Shown here piece by piece: positions 1 to 10,594 of a stretch of DNA of 64,000 bases. A program made the translations under genes and the position numbers. Under the pieces are notes generated by a model, which was not told the DNA's origin, did not search any database, and worked only from the letters and a program-made list of their open reading frames with translations. Position 1 is the stretch's first letter. Each line of letters opens with the position of its first letter. The DNA comes from Megascapheus bottae (Eukaryota; Chordata; Mammalia; Rodentia; Geomyidae): the NCBI GenBank assembly GCA_024803745.1, contig JANJXV010000037.1, positions 7,093,501-7,157,500 of the forward strand. The letters are read 5' to 3'.

Positions 1-195
1 TGGACACTGTATTTTAAAGTTAAATAACATAAAAATACCAATACAATTTTAACTATCCTGTCAATTCTATCTTAAGGTTGTTGTTGCTGTTGTCTTTTTA
101 ACTAGGCAAAAGTCAGATTTCTAATTTACTCTGCAACAACTAATTTTAGCTTTATTATTTGTCTGTATTATTGGGATCACAGGATGGTTAGATAC
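1..195. other. AT-rich sequence, nothing recognised
   Basis: No gene or repeat is recognised here. The last bases (196-210) are the left target-site duplication of the LINE-1 that follows. Confidence 0.5.
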
Positions 196-210
196 AGAAG
201 ACTGAAGTCC

Positions 211-626
211 ACAGTAGAAACCTTGGGCTCTACTAGCAGAGATCTGCAATAGAGCAAAACCTTGATACATAAGGCCATATAGTATGAAGCTAACTGAAAG
301 GACCTCCAGGATATTGAAACAAAAGCCATATAATGAATGATTGTTGTCCTTAATGTACTATGTTATCTCTCATCTCTTTTGCTGTCCCTTGGTTATATCA
401 TATTGTTACAGTATCTCACTTTGTTATCTGATATATTGAATTTATTTGTATTTGGTTATTTGAAATTTGATAGGGAAGGGGGGAAAACCAAGATGGGGGT
501 GGGGGGGTGGGTAATGGGGACCAAGACATGTGAAAGGGTATCAATGTATGTGAATTAATGCACCTTCTATCTGGCAAATATCATGTAACCCTTTTATTAA
601 TTACAATAAAAAATAAAAATAAAAAA
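211..626 (+). mobile_element. Young 5'-truncated LINE-1, 3' UTR only
   Basis: A non-autonomous LINE-1 copy. It begins at the place where ORF2 stops in the longer copy at 40543-41256, so it holds the 3' UTR and nothing of ORF2 beyond the stop. It contains a G-rich run at about 478-518 and ends in an AATAAA-type A-rich tail. A perfect 15-bp direct repeat (AGAAGACTGAAGTCC) flanks it at 196-210 and 627-641, the hallmark of target-primed insertion. The small open frames inside it are not genes. A perfect duplication and close similarity to other copies suggest a fairly recent insertion. Confidence 0.93.
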
Positions 627-641
627 AGAAGACTGAAGTCC

Positions 642-1297
642 GAAGGCAACTGTGTACTTTTTAATTAGTGGATATCCTCCCTACTAAATAAGCCTATTGA
701 TTCTAGGGTCTTTGGGATCTCTTGGTCCCTTTTGTCTCTACCCTGTCACCCCTCAAGGGACATTTGTGCATACCCTGTGCCACAGTATCAAAAGGTGTAG
801 CCACAATTCAGCATATATTATCCCATGCAGGGCAAGAGCATGCATATAAGTATGAAACCAACTCTTGTATGAAGCCCCTTCTAAAAACAAGAATCTGTCA
901 AAGACCCCTTGCAGACTTTTCCCACATCTTTGTGAGCAGATTCTCACCTCTGAGTCCAGTGTCATGGACTCACACTCAAACCAGCCATTGACAAATGGAA
1001 TGGACCTTTTGTGTTTGACTTAGGTCAACCAGAAGCATCTCCAATCTGGGTATGGGGTCCTGCTCCTAGAAATTCAATGGCTGTGACAAGGTGAGTAGAA
1101 TTTACATTCAACTGGAATTTTATTAACAAGAAAGAAGGAAAGAAAGACTATTGAACGGAGTGCACGAGTGTCTTTTAAGTCCCTTCTGGTATTAACTAAT
1201 TTCTAGGACTGTGATTGGCCTTCTGAACTTTTGTTCTTCAGTTGAAACTTCCTCTGGCTTCATTGAAGTCACTTAATCAGAAGTCCATCATAGGACC
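642..1297. other. Unique sequence, no feature recognised
   Basis: No repeat or gene signature was recognised. Overlapping open frames of 70-89 codons on both strands have no recognisable domain and no splice or promoter context. Confidence 0.45.
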
Positions 1298-1500
1298 AGA
1301 TGGAGTAGGAACACCTGTAATCCCATCTAACTGGAAAGGAGAGGTCAGGAAGATCAAGGTACAAATTCCAGGCTAGACCAAAAAATTAGACTTAATCTCA
1401 ACAAATAAGCCAGTGGTGATGACATTTGTAATCTCAGCTACACGGGAAGGTAACTGGGTAAGGCTGAATCTGGGCAAAAACTAATTGTGATTAAGAAGGC
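1298..1500 (+). mobile_element. Degenerate B1-like SINE
   Basis: Contains 'cacctgtaatccca' and, further on, 'tttgtaatctcagctac', both characteristic of the 5' part of B1/Alu-like (7SL-derived) arms, so two arms or two decayed copies are likely. Ends are not defined. Confidence 0.5.
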
Positions 1501-2484
1501 AAACTCTCCATCCACCCTTCCTTGTTTCCAAAGCACATAAAGAAACCTTTGACAACTTAATAATTTGTCTCTACCAAGAGCCTTTCTCCAGCATCTCAGA
1601 GCTCAGAAATTAGAAATTATGTGCAATATTTTACCACTCATTTCATCTGGCACTATATAAACAGTAGAGCAGAGGCAGTTAGCTGTCAATGCTGGGATAT
1701 GCCTCTGAGCACTCTGTTCTGGCAGGAACTTGGCACTCTTGACTTAGCTCAGAGACTTTCTTAGACAATCCTTTTACATACAATGTTAGAAGCTCTATGT
1801 TTCACTCTTCTTTGAAAGACTGAGGCTTATTTTTTATGGCTATATTCAATGAACATTTATGAAATGGCTAGATCATGAGTGGAGTAGGAAATCCTTCAGC
1901 AGTAGCCAGTGCTTTTAGGGTTGAGTAGCTGGGGTATACATTGCATATTAGAGTAACTCCAAGAAAGCCATTGATTCATATTAATGAAACTGTACTTCCA
2001 CTAATAGGTGGATAATAAAGGTAAAAGAAGGAGGTACTTTTAACTGAGGCCTATTTTTAAGTTAAATATAAGCCTGGTTGTAAAAGTGAATTATTTTGAA
2101 AACCTATTACAAACAAATTTCCAGGCCCATAAATGATAATCTAGTGTTCGCACTGTCATTCAAAGAACGTAAATTCCTAGAGGAAGGAGGTGATGAAGTT
2201 GATCTTCATTCAAAGCCCACAGGGTATTTATTCGTGAGAAAACAGAGACAGATCTAATTGCAGGAAACAAGTTTAGAATGATCGGTAGTGGTTACTTAAA
2301 CATTCTTCCTAGCTCTTCTTTATCTCACTGGGAGAAAATGAGATACAAGAACAGCTAGTTAAAATTCATTTTTCTCTGACTATAAATGTATATAAATGTA
2401 GCCAGGAAATAGGTAACCAATTTGTGGAATCCTAGGTCATTTCCCAGTTTTCAACCAGCCCCCTTCTTTTTGTTTTCTCTTTTT
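1501..2484. other. Unique AT-rich sequence
   Basis: Nothing recognised apart from ordinary AT-rich sequence. No open frame of note. Confidence 0.4.
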
Positions 2485-2655
2485 AAGGGGAAGAGCTGGA
2501 GTTTAAACACAGTTACATTCGTCAGGTAGTGGGTACATTACTTCTCAAACGTTGATAACCCTTCTCCTGTTTGTATCCCCTTTTCTCCCCCACCTCCTCC
2601 CAATCATTTTGTTTTACCCCTTCCCTTCCTTATTTCAAATAAACAAGTTATGTTT
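2485..2655 (-). mobile_element. Older LINE-1 3' UTR fragment (second subfamily)
   Basis: Read on the minus strand it has the same order of motifs as the copy at 33839-34179: a 'gaaata-ggaaggga' start, a G/A-rich run, then 'aatgtacccactacctga-gaatgta'. It is diverged, so it is older than the copy at 211-626. Confidence 0.6.
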
Positions 2656-3078
2656 CATCCCTTACACATAAATGCAAATAGGTCAAAGTTTAGAACAAAT
2701 CCATCAAAATAGCTAAAGGAAAAAAATGAGGTTTCTTTTACTTATATTAGAGGGGAGAAGACATAACATAAAAACAAAAGAAAAATATTAACTACATTAA
2801 TGCATTAAAATACATTAATGCATTAATTGATAATTGATTAAATAATTAAACATATTATACTACATAAACAAAGACTTTTGATCCAGAAAGATAAAATGAC
2901 TTTGTTTATAAGACATAAACACCTATTTAGGAGCATAATTTTACTCTTGAGGGTTTGTAATGCCATTGACAACAGTACAGGAAAAAAATGCGTATCTCTC
3001 CAATATTCAAGTAACTCTGAAAACTCAATAATAAACTCACAACTTAAATGAGTAAAGGATATGATAAAATGTTAGTCA
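2656..3078. other. AT-rich sequence with short ATTAA-type repeats
   Basis: Around 2796-2850 'attaatgcattaa' motifs recur in imperfect tandem. No gene recognised. Confidence 0.4.
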
Positions 3079-3084
3079 ATGAAT

Positions 3085-3300
3085 GAAATGTGGTGGGTTT
3101 TACCTGTAATTCCAGCTAACTATCCAGGAAGAAACAGCTCAGGCTCAAAGCCAGCTCAAACAGAAATGAAACCTTATCTCAAAACCAAGCTCTGTGTGGC
3201 AGTACTGGCCTTGGTCCTGCCTGCTTGGGAAGCAGAGATAGGAAAATCAAGCGATGAGGCCCACCCAGGCAAAAGCATGAGATTCTACCTGAAAAATAAA
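3085..3300 (+). mobile_element. Degenerate B1-like SINE, probably two arms
   Basis: 'acctgtaattccagctaac' and later 'gcctgcttgggaagcagagat' match positions of B1-like arms. The 94-codon open frame at 3079-3363 is translated SINE sequence, not a gene. Confidence 0.5.
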
Positions 3301-3467
3301 CAGTTCCCTTTGGAATGCTCACAGAAGGCTCAGCACAGAACTTCCTCCACAGTATACTGTTGAATGTCTAGGAAAAGCCAGGAAAGCCACTTCCAGTGAT
3401 AACTCATAGTTGCATAACTAGATCTATTAACAAGATAGCAGTTTGGTGCCATGATTAAAAACAGAGA

Positions 3468-3672
3468 ATCTAGCCAGGTGCTGGTGCTCCACATCTATAA
3501 ACATAGCTACTTAGGAGGCTGAGAGCTGAGCAATGAGGTTCAAAGCCAATCCAGGCAGAAAAGTCCAGGAGACTTCTATTTTCAAGTAACCAGTCAAAAG
3601 CTGGAACCGGAGCTATAGCTCAACTGGTAGAGCACCAGTCTTAGGCAAAAAAAAGTTCAAGCCCCAGAATTG

Positions 3673-3702
<30 letters not shown>
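3468..3702 (+). mobile_element. B1-like + tRNA-like dimeric SINE with CA tail
   Basis: Left arm starts 'gccaggtgctggtgctccac' and carries the B1-like 'ggaggctgagagctgag'. The right arm carries tRNA-like A-box ('tagctcaactggtagagcac') and B-box ('agttcaagcccca') matches. The tail has become a (CA)n run at about 3673-3702. Confidence 0.8.
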
Positions 3703-3705
<3 letters not shown>

Positions 3706-3831
3706 GTACATATTGTATGTCACACTCATGAATATGTATTAGCATTTATTAATGTAGAGGGGCACAGAAAACCAAGTTAAAAACCTCAGTGTCTATTGGT
3801 ATAAATTCCTATGCATGAGCATGCCTGGGTC

Positions 3832-4028
3832 TTTTTTTTTTTTGCCAGTCCTGGGCTTGAGCTCAGGGCCTGAGCACTGTCCTTGGACTTTCTCAAGGCT
3901 AGAGCTCTACTACTTGAGCCTCAGGACCACTTCTGGCTTTTTTCTATGTATGTGGTACCGAGGAATCGAACCCGGGTCTTCATGCATGCTAGGCAAGCAC
4001 TTTAACCACTAGGCCAAACTCCCGGCCC
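3832..4028 (-). mobile_element. ID-Geo type tRNA-like dimeric SINE, young
   Basis: On the minus strand the ID-like left arm reads 'gtttggcctagtggttaaag' with 'gggttcgattcc' as B-box. It is followed by a linker with 'gtaccacatacatag' and the right arm shared with the other SINE type. A short direct repeat ('tgggtctt') flanks it at about 3826 and 4033, and its oligo-T run marks the tail. CpG sites are retained, and the ID-arm stretch is identical to that of the copy at 62998-63178. It fits the IDL-Geo family known from geomyoid rodents. Confidence 0.88.
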
Positions 4029-4039
4029 GACTGGGTCTT

Positions 4040-5035
4040 CTTATACAAACTAAATGTGATGTTTTTCTTTCCTGTCCTTGTGTGCATATGACATTCTGAA
4101 TTTTGACACAAAACAATCTCAAACCTGCACGTGAAAAAATTAACAGTCCGGTTGCATAAAGGATCACTGACCTATCCTCTAATTTGCCTTAAAACACCCA
4201 TATTTACAACGAAAGACAGGAATGTAACAATCCATTAACCAGATAAAATGACTTAGGCTACGTGTTGTGAACCTGTCCATGATTGTTCATGCAAAGACAG
4301 ATAATAATATGTATTCCAAAAGACACTGAAGAGCTTACGTGGGTGGAGGAGTTGATTTCAGAGCCTTATGCTTTGGTTTCTCTGACCTGCCTACTCGAGT
4401 AATTTGAAGGCTTGGCCTAGCTCCTGCCAAGGTCTTCCTAAGGAAGTAACTAAAGATCAGGCAACTTACTTCTTACTCGGAAGCAAACTGGTGTTTTCCT
4501 CAATGTTGTCTCTATTTTTTTCTTCCATTTAATGTATTTATTCTGCCTGTCATTCTCTCTCATAGGCAGCACACTGATGGCACATCTTTGACTCATTCTT
4601 CTACTCACTTGCCAATTAAAAAAAAAACTTCTCAATTGGAAGAAAAATACAAATTATGCTGAGTTCAATCCTAATGACTTGAAAATCAAGGTCACACTGA
4701 AGTCTTTATTGCATATCTATTCTGGCTTTCTGATCTACCTATTTTCACCTAATGCTAATGAGACATGCATTCCTGTTGTTCTTTAGTTTTCTCCATATTA
4801 TCCATAGCTGGTTTTTCTTTTGGCTTTGCTGAACCGGGAAGGAAGGAAACAGAAGGAAATCAGTGTATATGGCAAAGTTTTGACAAGTAATACACAGACT
4901 GACACTTGATTTGAGAACTTCACTTGTCCCAAAGCAAATCTGGGTTTCTCATGGAAACTGTTAGAAGTCTCCATGAAAGCTGGGCTGCACAGACTTTCAG
5001 CCTGGAAAGGATGTGAAAAGTAACACCGCCCACCT
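4040..5035. other. Unique sequence, nothing recognised
   Basis: No gene or recognisable repeat. A 61-codon open frame on the minus strand at 4450-4635 has no recognisable domain. Confidence 0.4.
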
Positions 5036-5180
5036 CCTGAGCACTTTTGTGAGTCAGATGCTCTCTACACACTTCAGGAAGATTGATTCATTCATTCTTC
5101 ATGGGGGCCCTGTGAGACTGCTCCTGGTTAACAAGTGAGGAGGCAGGTTGAGAGACATTAAGTAGTAGAGCCAGAGTCCC
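5036..5180 (+). mobile_element. MIR relic
   Basis: Follows the MIR order: 'gagcacttttgtgagtcag', a 'cattcattcttcatggggg' stretch, 'gtgaggaggcaggttgagag' and 'agagccagagtcc'. Strongly diverged, as expected for this ancient mammalian SINE. Confidence 0.6.
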
Positions 5181-5319
5181 CCAAGCAGTATGAGAAGAAA
5201 CTCACCTGTGTTGTCCCTGCCCCCATTTTATTCATGTAGAAGCCGAAGCTGAGGTCACAGTAATATGTCAACAGACATAATCCCTGCAAAGCATGTTTAC
5301 TGATGTCATCCTCACACCT

Positions 5320-5545
5320 TTCCCACTTATGCCACACTCAAATAAAAGAAGTAACTTTATGCTTCCAGCATTCCCAACATGCCCTTCTCTCCAACCATCT
5401 GTACCTCTGCAGTGCTTTTTTTCTGTGTGCGTGACATCTCTCCCTATCCATTTTCACTGTTGGGAGCCTGATCTCACTGATCTTGATTTTTCTCAGTGCC
5501 TAGTATATCCCTGATACTTGATTTTGCTGTTCTTTCCTCTGTACC
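5320..5545 (-). mobile_element. Possible L2 relic
   Basis: The pyrimidine-rich stretch with 'ctcagtgcctagtatatccctg' near the right end resembles the antisense 3' end of LINE-2. The 73-codon frame at 5293-5514 is probably not coding. Confidence 0.35.
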
Positions 5546-5574
5546 TCTAAGAATATTGCTATTGTTATTGTGTG

Positions 5575-5712
5575 TGTGTACACTTACATTAGGACTTGAA
5601 CTCAGGATCTTGCACGTTCACTTTTTTATTGTTGTTGTTCAAAGCTGATGCTCTACCACTTGAGCCAGACTACCACTTCTTTTATTGCAGGTGAATTGGA
5701 GGTAAGAGTCTC
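5575..5712 (-). mobile_element. Degenerate SINE right arm
   Basis: 'aggacttgaactcaggatc', 'ctctaccacttgagcca' and 'gaattggaggtaagagtctc' match, in antisense, the right arm and linker of the B1-like + tRNA-like dimer. Confidence 0.65.
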
Positions 5713-5714
5713 AT

Positions 5715-5815
5715 GGAGAAAGTGGCACTGTGGCTCAAAGTGGTAGAGTGCTAGCCTTGAGCAAAAGTGGACAAGGACAGTGGCCAGGCCCTGAGTTCAA
5801 GCCCTGTGACTGGTA
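5715..5815 (+). mobile_element. SINE right arm with TAA tail
   Basis: 'gtggcactgtggctcaaagt', 'gtagagtgctagccttgagc' and 'gagttcaagccct' are the A-box and B-box region of the shared tRNA-like right arm. The tail continues as (TAA)n. Confidence 0.75.
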
Positions 5816-5821
5816 ATAATA

Positions 5822-5860
<39 letters not shown>

Positions 5861-5861
5861 G
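5813..5861. repeat. (TAA)n microsatellite
   Basis: About 15 ATA/TAA units with few interruptions, growing directly from the 3' tail of the SINE arm at 5715-5815. Confidence 0.9.
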
Positions 5862-5869
5862 CTGGCCTT

Positions 5870-6845
5870 AAAGAGAGGTTTATGAGGACTTCCTTTATCC
5901 CTTCTGAGGGCACTGTGCCAAAGACCTAAAAGCCTCCCATTAGCTCCTCTTAAAGGTCCCTACTGCTTGCCACCATGCTGATACTACAGACCAAATTTCC
6001 AACATATAAATCCTTGAGGGACAAGCCGCCGGCAATTGTTGGGGAGGATTGATAAGATAGTAAGCCATGACTGCTATGGCACATGTAGGAGTTCTCATGT
6101 TCTGTTCGTTTGCTATCCTGGGCTCTGGATTCATGCAATCTCAGCATATTTGCTTACATTGGTGAGCAAATAAATATTCGGATTTGGTCTCAATGTCATA
6201 TAAACACAAGAACATGTCTACCTAAACCATAGGAGTTCAGAAAATAATGCTAGACTGGGACTCCATATATAACTAAGATTTAATCATTCTTCTAAATCCT
6301 TGCAATTATAGTATAGGTGTTTTGGAATTGAAGCAAAAGATAGCATTGTGCTTGAGATCATGTCAGAAAAAAAAAGAAAAGAAAAACCAGCTCTCTGGCC
6401 AGAGATTTGGGAGTCTTCATGCCTGTATAGGTTCAGATATGGTGAACATAGGAGAGTCTGGATAAAGAAGATGATTCCTGAAGACCATTGTCAGCAGGAG
6501 AAGTAGAAAGACAGTCAGGGAAAGCCCTCTCAGGGTTGCCAAGGAGATGAGAGTCTTTGAAACAGGAGTTTACCCACTCAGAATGCTGCAGAGATCAGGG
6601 ACAGGTGTGGGAAGAGAAAAGTCAGCAAGACATGGCCCCAGGAAGGAGAGGGGAGGATTTTCTATAAACAATATGGCATAACAACAGAATCAATTCAATC
6701 CCCATTTTTTGTTATTATTCTCATGTACTGGGAATTTAAAACACTATCAGTAAAAAAAAAATGGTTTTCCTTCAAAAAGTCTTATGGTTCTAATAGCAAA
6801 TCAATTGCTCAGATGATTGTTGAGATTGGTCCTTTCGTTGATTAG
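5870..6845. other. Unique sequence
   Basis: Two overlapping minus-strand open frames of 64-65 codons near 5940-6147 show no recognisable domain. No repeat was recognised. Confidence 0.4.
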
Positions 6846-6849
6846 TTAG

Positions 6850-6930
6850 CTGTTTTTCGTGTTGCTTGGGTTGGGTTTGAACTCAGTGCTTTCAGTGGCT
6901 GGTAGTTCTATCACTTTACTTCACCAACCC
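6850..6930 (-). mobile_element. Degenerate ID-like SINE arm
   Basis: 'gttgggtttgaactcagtgc' and 'gttctatcactttacttcac' resemble an antisense ID-like arm. Heavily diverged. Confidence 0.4.
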
Positions 6931-7147
6931 TTTTTCCATTTGGTTACTTTTTGCCAGGGCTTTCCTGAACTAAAATCCCCCTTTGTGTGCTTCTCCACGT
7001 TCCTAGAATGACAGTTCTGTAATTCCTGGAGATTTTCTTTGCATTCAGCATAAGGTTGTAAAGGCTGGCAGTTGTTTGGATGTATCTCAGGTCTCTTGTG
7101 ACAGCATATGTTTAGATAGCTCATGCTTCTACATTTGAACAGAAGAC
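6921..7147 (-). other. Possible exon, cysteine-containing open frame
   Basis: Minus-strand open frame of 115 codons (6921-7268). At 7148/7147 it contains a good splice-acceptor look-alike: a T-rich run ending TTATTGTAG. Downstream of that point the frame stays open for about 75 codons to TGA and codes for a Cys-rich stretch (CRS, ICCHK, NNCQP, AECKE, QNCHS). No family is recognised and no strong donor is evident; CAAAAA|GTAACC is the best. The frame before the acceptor would be intronic. It may be chance sequence. Confidence 0.2.
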
Positions 7148-7269
7148 CTACAATAAAAAAAAAGAGAACACGGAGATTGAATGAAAGAAAAAAATACAAT
7201 TGTGACGCTCCATAAACACACGCAATGTTCATGTGAATGACAAACATTTTGACTGGAAAACCATCCAAC

Positions 7270-8445
7270 GGCTGCTAGGACAAAGAAAGACATAAGGGTT
7301 TTTTTGGGATTTGTAAAACTTATTGAAATATTTTTTGATGATTTTTTGCCAACCTTATCTTATGTTCCTTTGTGTCTGTTGTTCTAGGTAAAAGTTTTCA
7401 AAATCATTTCTAAACATATTCCTTAATCAACTACAAGTGAAAAGAGATTGGGAGATCTGGTTATTCAATCATTTACTAAACTCAAACATATGAAAAGAAA
7501 GTTCAGATAAAAGCACTGATAGATATACATAAGGTAGAAATCATTCTGCTACCTATCATTTCTACAGTAGCCCATTGAAGAGTGGAAGGTTTTTTCTTTT
7601 TCTCAAAAAAAATCCCACAGTAATATAACTAAAATATATGAATCCCCTTTATGTGCATGATATTATTTTTGATGTTCTCAACCTAGTATGACTTATACAC
7701 TTTAAGTTCAGTAGTAGAAAATTCCCACTTCCTGTGTTTTTCAGGTCACTATTCCTCCTGTGGCCTCAAGGTTAATGTTGGAAACAAGGCCATCCTACTG
7801 AGAAGGAAGTGCTCAAAGATGCTCCTGCCAGGTGTTCAGTGTGCTAGGTATTACATGAGTCCCTTCCATCCTAGAGAAGAAAGCAAAGTGTGGGTAGCAG
7901 AAAAACCACAAGCTTGCCAGCCCTCCAGAGGAAAGCATTGGTGGGGATTCCAGGCAGGTGTTGGGTGGTTAGGGACTATGGGAGTTCCAGGCCCAGGCTT
8001 CCTGGAAAAGGATGGGGTTCAAAAAGCAGTCTGGCCCAGTGGGAAGGGATATTCTTGGCTCCATTGATGAGCTATAAGCTTCGAAGTAGTTAAGGAAAAT
8101 CTCCACGCCACATTTGGAAAAGGAAAGGTAAGGGCTTTCGTAGTGCCTGGCTTATTAAACTGTCAAGTGAATTAAGCAAAACCAAGGCTTAAAATAGTGC
8201 CTGGAGACCAAAGACATGTTCAAATAATATCTGTGAGGAAATCTTGGAGTTGTGCTAGAGAGGCCAAACTGTACAATGAAAGAGAATGAGCAGATGGTAG
8301 GAATTCAGGCTCCAGTGGATCAAGCCACAGGAAATTTGGCTCAAATGGCTTGGAGATGTTACAGAAGATGGGAGGTGGAGGGACAGGAATAATCCAAGAC
8401 TAATGTGCAGTGGCATCCCCAGACTTTACCAGTCGCTATCAACCT
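7270..8445. other. Unique sequence
   Basis: No repeat recognised. Open frames of 67-82 codons at 7819-8093 lack recognisable domains. Confidence 0.4.
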
Positions 8446-8449
8446 CAGC

Positions 8450-8645
8450 AGCATGTTTTTTTTATGCTCCAGGTACTGTTACACATGACTGTCCTCATAT
8501 ATCCATTTATTGTCTTCTGCAACCTGTTTTAACTCCGAATTTTCCCTGAGAACAGCACTCTTAAATGGTCTTGTCCATCCTGATCTGCAAAGCCTAGAAT
8601 TGTCCCTGACCTCTGTTCAATAAACATGTGTTAAACTAATTAATT
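8450..8645 (-). mobile_element. L2 3'-end relic
   Basis: Ends 'ttgtccctgacctctgttca' followed by 'ataaacatgtgttaaact', which is the antisense 3' end of LINE-2 (gcctggca...ataaatatttgttgaat type). Older than the SINEs. Confidence 0.6.
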
Positions 8646-9035
8646 GCTGGGGTACTGCCACATAGTCTTGATCCCATTAAGGAGGTATTTGAACTCTCTG
8701 GTCAACAGAGGGAAAGAATCCAGGTGGGGAAAGCCTGGAAATATTGGAGAGAAGAATTATCAGCAGTCTGGGATGAAAAGCACAGACAGAAGGATGAGAG
8801 TGGAAGGCTAGAGAATATCTCTTGCTCTGGGTATCAGATTTCATCTTGAGCTCACTAATATCCTCTAGCTTTTATTCACAGACAGCTGGGATCTGACACT
8901 CATGTGACTAGGTGCATGCTATTATTAATCGTCTTTATAAAATAGCTCTAAGAAGATTATATCCAGCAAGTAGCCATCCAACCTCGTGACGATCCTCGCA
9001 ATCTTTTCTGTCTGTGTTGGTTTATTGCCTCATAT
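8646..9035. other. Unique sequence
   Basis: No feature recognised. Confidence 0.4.
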
Positions 9036-9175
9036 AAATGAAATTGCCTCACTCTCTCAGCAACCCTAAAAGATGCAGGTTTGGTTTATGTGAATCCTAT
9101 TTTGAAAGTTCCACAGACAAACTAGGAAGGAGCTGGTGTCAGAGATAAGACAGCATATCCAAATACAATTAGTAA
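9036..9175 (+). mobile_element. Possible MIR relic
   Basis: 'cctcactctctcagcaaccc', a block with a decayed 'gaaac-gag' core, then 'ggagctggtgtcagagataag' is compatible with a MIR core. Weak. Confidence 0.35.
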
Positions 9176-9402
9176 ATCCCAAAAAGTATTTCTTGGGAAG
9201 GAAATCTTCACCTGGGGCTGAGTACTCCTGACCTTAGAAGGAGTAACAGAGGGGAAAATGTGTCTAGGATTTCATATAAAGGTTACATGCGTTGATTCAT
9301 GTTAAAATATGTACACCCCAATAGTACCTTCCTCATGGCTCCTTCATATGGGTACTTATCTTTGGGAAGGAATTATACCTGGACACTTTGCAAAGGTAAA
9401 AT

Positions 9403-9427
9403 TTGGTTATATATATATATATATATA
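9403..9427. repeat. (TA)n microsatellite
   Basis: About 12 TA units directly abutting the 3' end of the antisense SINE that follows, so it probably arose from the SINE tail. Confidence 0.85.
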
Positions 9428-9612
9428 TGCCAGTCCTGGGCTTCAGCTCAGGGACTGAGCACTGTCCTTGCGTTTTCGCAAGACTAGAGCTCTACCACTT
9501 GAGCCACAGCATCATTTCCACCTTTTTCTATGTATGTGGTACCCAGGAGTTGAACCTGGGTGTTCGTTCATGCTAGGCAAGCACTCTACCACTAGTCCAA
9601 ACACTAGGCCCC
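9428..9612 (-). mobile_element. ID-Geo type dimeric SINE
   Basis: Antisense copy with both arms: 'gccagtcctgggcttcagct' (right arm end), 'ctctaccacttgagccacag', then the ID-like arm with 'ggagttgaacctggg' and 'tgctaggcaagcactctacc'. More diverged than the copy at 3832-4028. Confidence 0.85.
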
Positions 9613-9717
9613 TGTAATATCTTTTAAAATATTAAAATAGACACCACTATATATTTGAAACAGAATAACAAAAAATTCACTTTCTGCCTTTATATACATG
9701 CACTTTTTAGATAATTG

Positions 9718-9952
9718 GTTTTTTTTGTCGGATGTGGGACTTGAACTTGGGATTTGGACACCCTCCCTGAGCGTTTTTGCTCAATGCTAGTGTTCTACCA
9801 CTTTGAGCCACAGATCCACTTCCGTTTTTTGAGTGATTAATTGAACTTATGAGTCTTGATGATACTTTTCTGCCTGTGCTGGCTTTGATGCTTGATCCTC
9901 AGATTTTAGCCTCCTCAATAGCTACAATAGAGGTGTGAGCCACCAGCACCAG
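9718..9952 (-). mobile_element. B1-like + tRNA-like dimeric SINE
   Basis: T-rich tail, right arm 'gggacttgaacttgggattt' and 'gttctaccactttgagccac', linker 'attaattgaacttatgagtc', then left-arm 'gtgagccaccagcaccaggc'. It is flanked by a direct repeat 'ttagataatt' at about 9708 and 9954. Confidence 0.82.
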
Positions 9953-9967
9953 GCTTTAGATAATTCA

Positions 9968-10196
9968 TTTTTTTTGTGGGTCATGGAGCTTGAACTCGGC
10001 CTAGGGGTTGTCCGTGAGCTCTTCAGCTCCAGGATACTATACTACCCTTGAGCCAAGCTCCACTTCCCATTTTCTAGAAGTTAATTGGAGATAAGAGTCT
10101 CAGGACCTTTTGTGCCCAGTCTGGCTTTGAACCTTGATCTTCAGATCTCAACCTACTGAGTAGCTAGGATTACAGGTGTGAGCCACAATGCCCAGC
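9968..10196 (-). mobile_element. B1-like + tRNA-like dimeric SINE, second in series
   Basis: A complete antisense element right beside the previous one: T-rich tail, 'ggagcttgaactcggcctag', 'cttgagccaagctccacttc', 'ttaattggagataagagtct', 'aggattacaggtgtgagcca'. Flanking 'ataatt' copies show that it used almost the same target as its neighbour. Confidence 0.85.
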
Positions 10197-10199
10197 TAA

Positions 10200-10590
10200 T
10201 AATTTTTGAATGAATATTGTTATGTCCTCCACCCTGTTTACAGAGCTCATCTGTCAGCAGAGAGGAAGAACCCAGGGCAAGGAAAACTTGAGGATACAGG
10301 ACAGCATTTTCCCTGTATTAGATAATATTAGTACTTTAAAGATTTTTTTGAAATACATGGGAGCCAGAGTATAGGTTCTATGTAAATAATATACCATGTA
10401 ATTTAGGGAACTTGAGTATCCACAGATTTTGCTATCCACAGGGCATCCTGAAACCAATGCCCCACAGAGATCAAGAGATTAAGATCAAGAATCAAGTACA
10501 ATGAAGTGAAAAAAATGCCAAATTTTGGTAATATTTCCATCAGCACATGTTTTAGAAAGATCACATCAGAGATAACAATATCCCTGAGCT
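10200..10590. other. Unique AT-rich sequence
   Basis: No feature recognised; open frames here are short and without domains. Confidence 0.4.
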
Positions 10591-10594
10591 TTTT

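Noticed and set aside
211..641. LTR-type or CRISPR-like direct repeats from paired identical short sequences
   Set aside because: The paired 10-18 bp repeats are target-site duplications around LINE-1 and SINE copies, with A-rich tails next to them. There is no regular spacing or repeated array.
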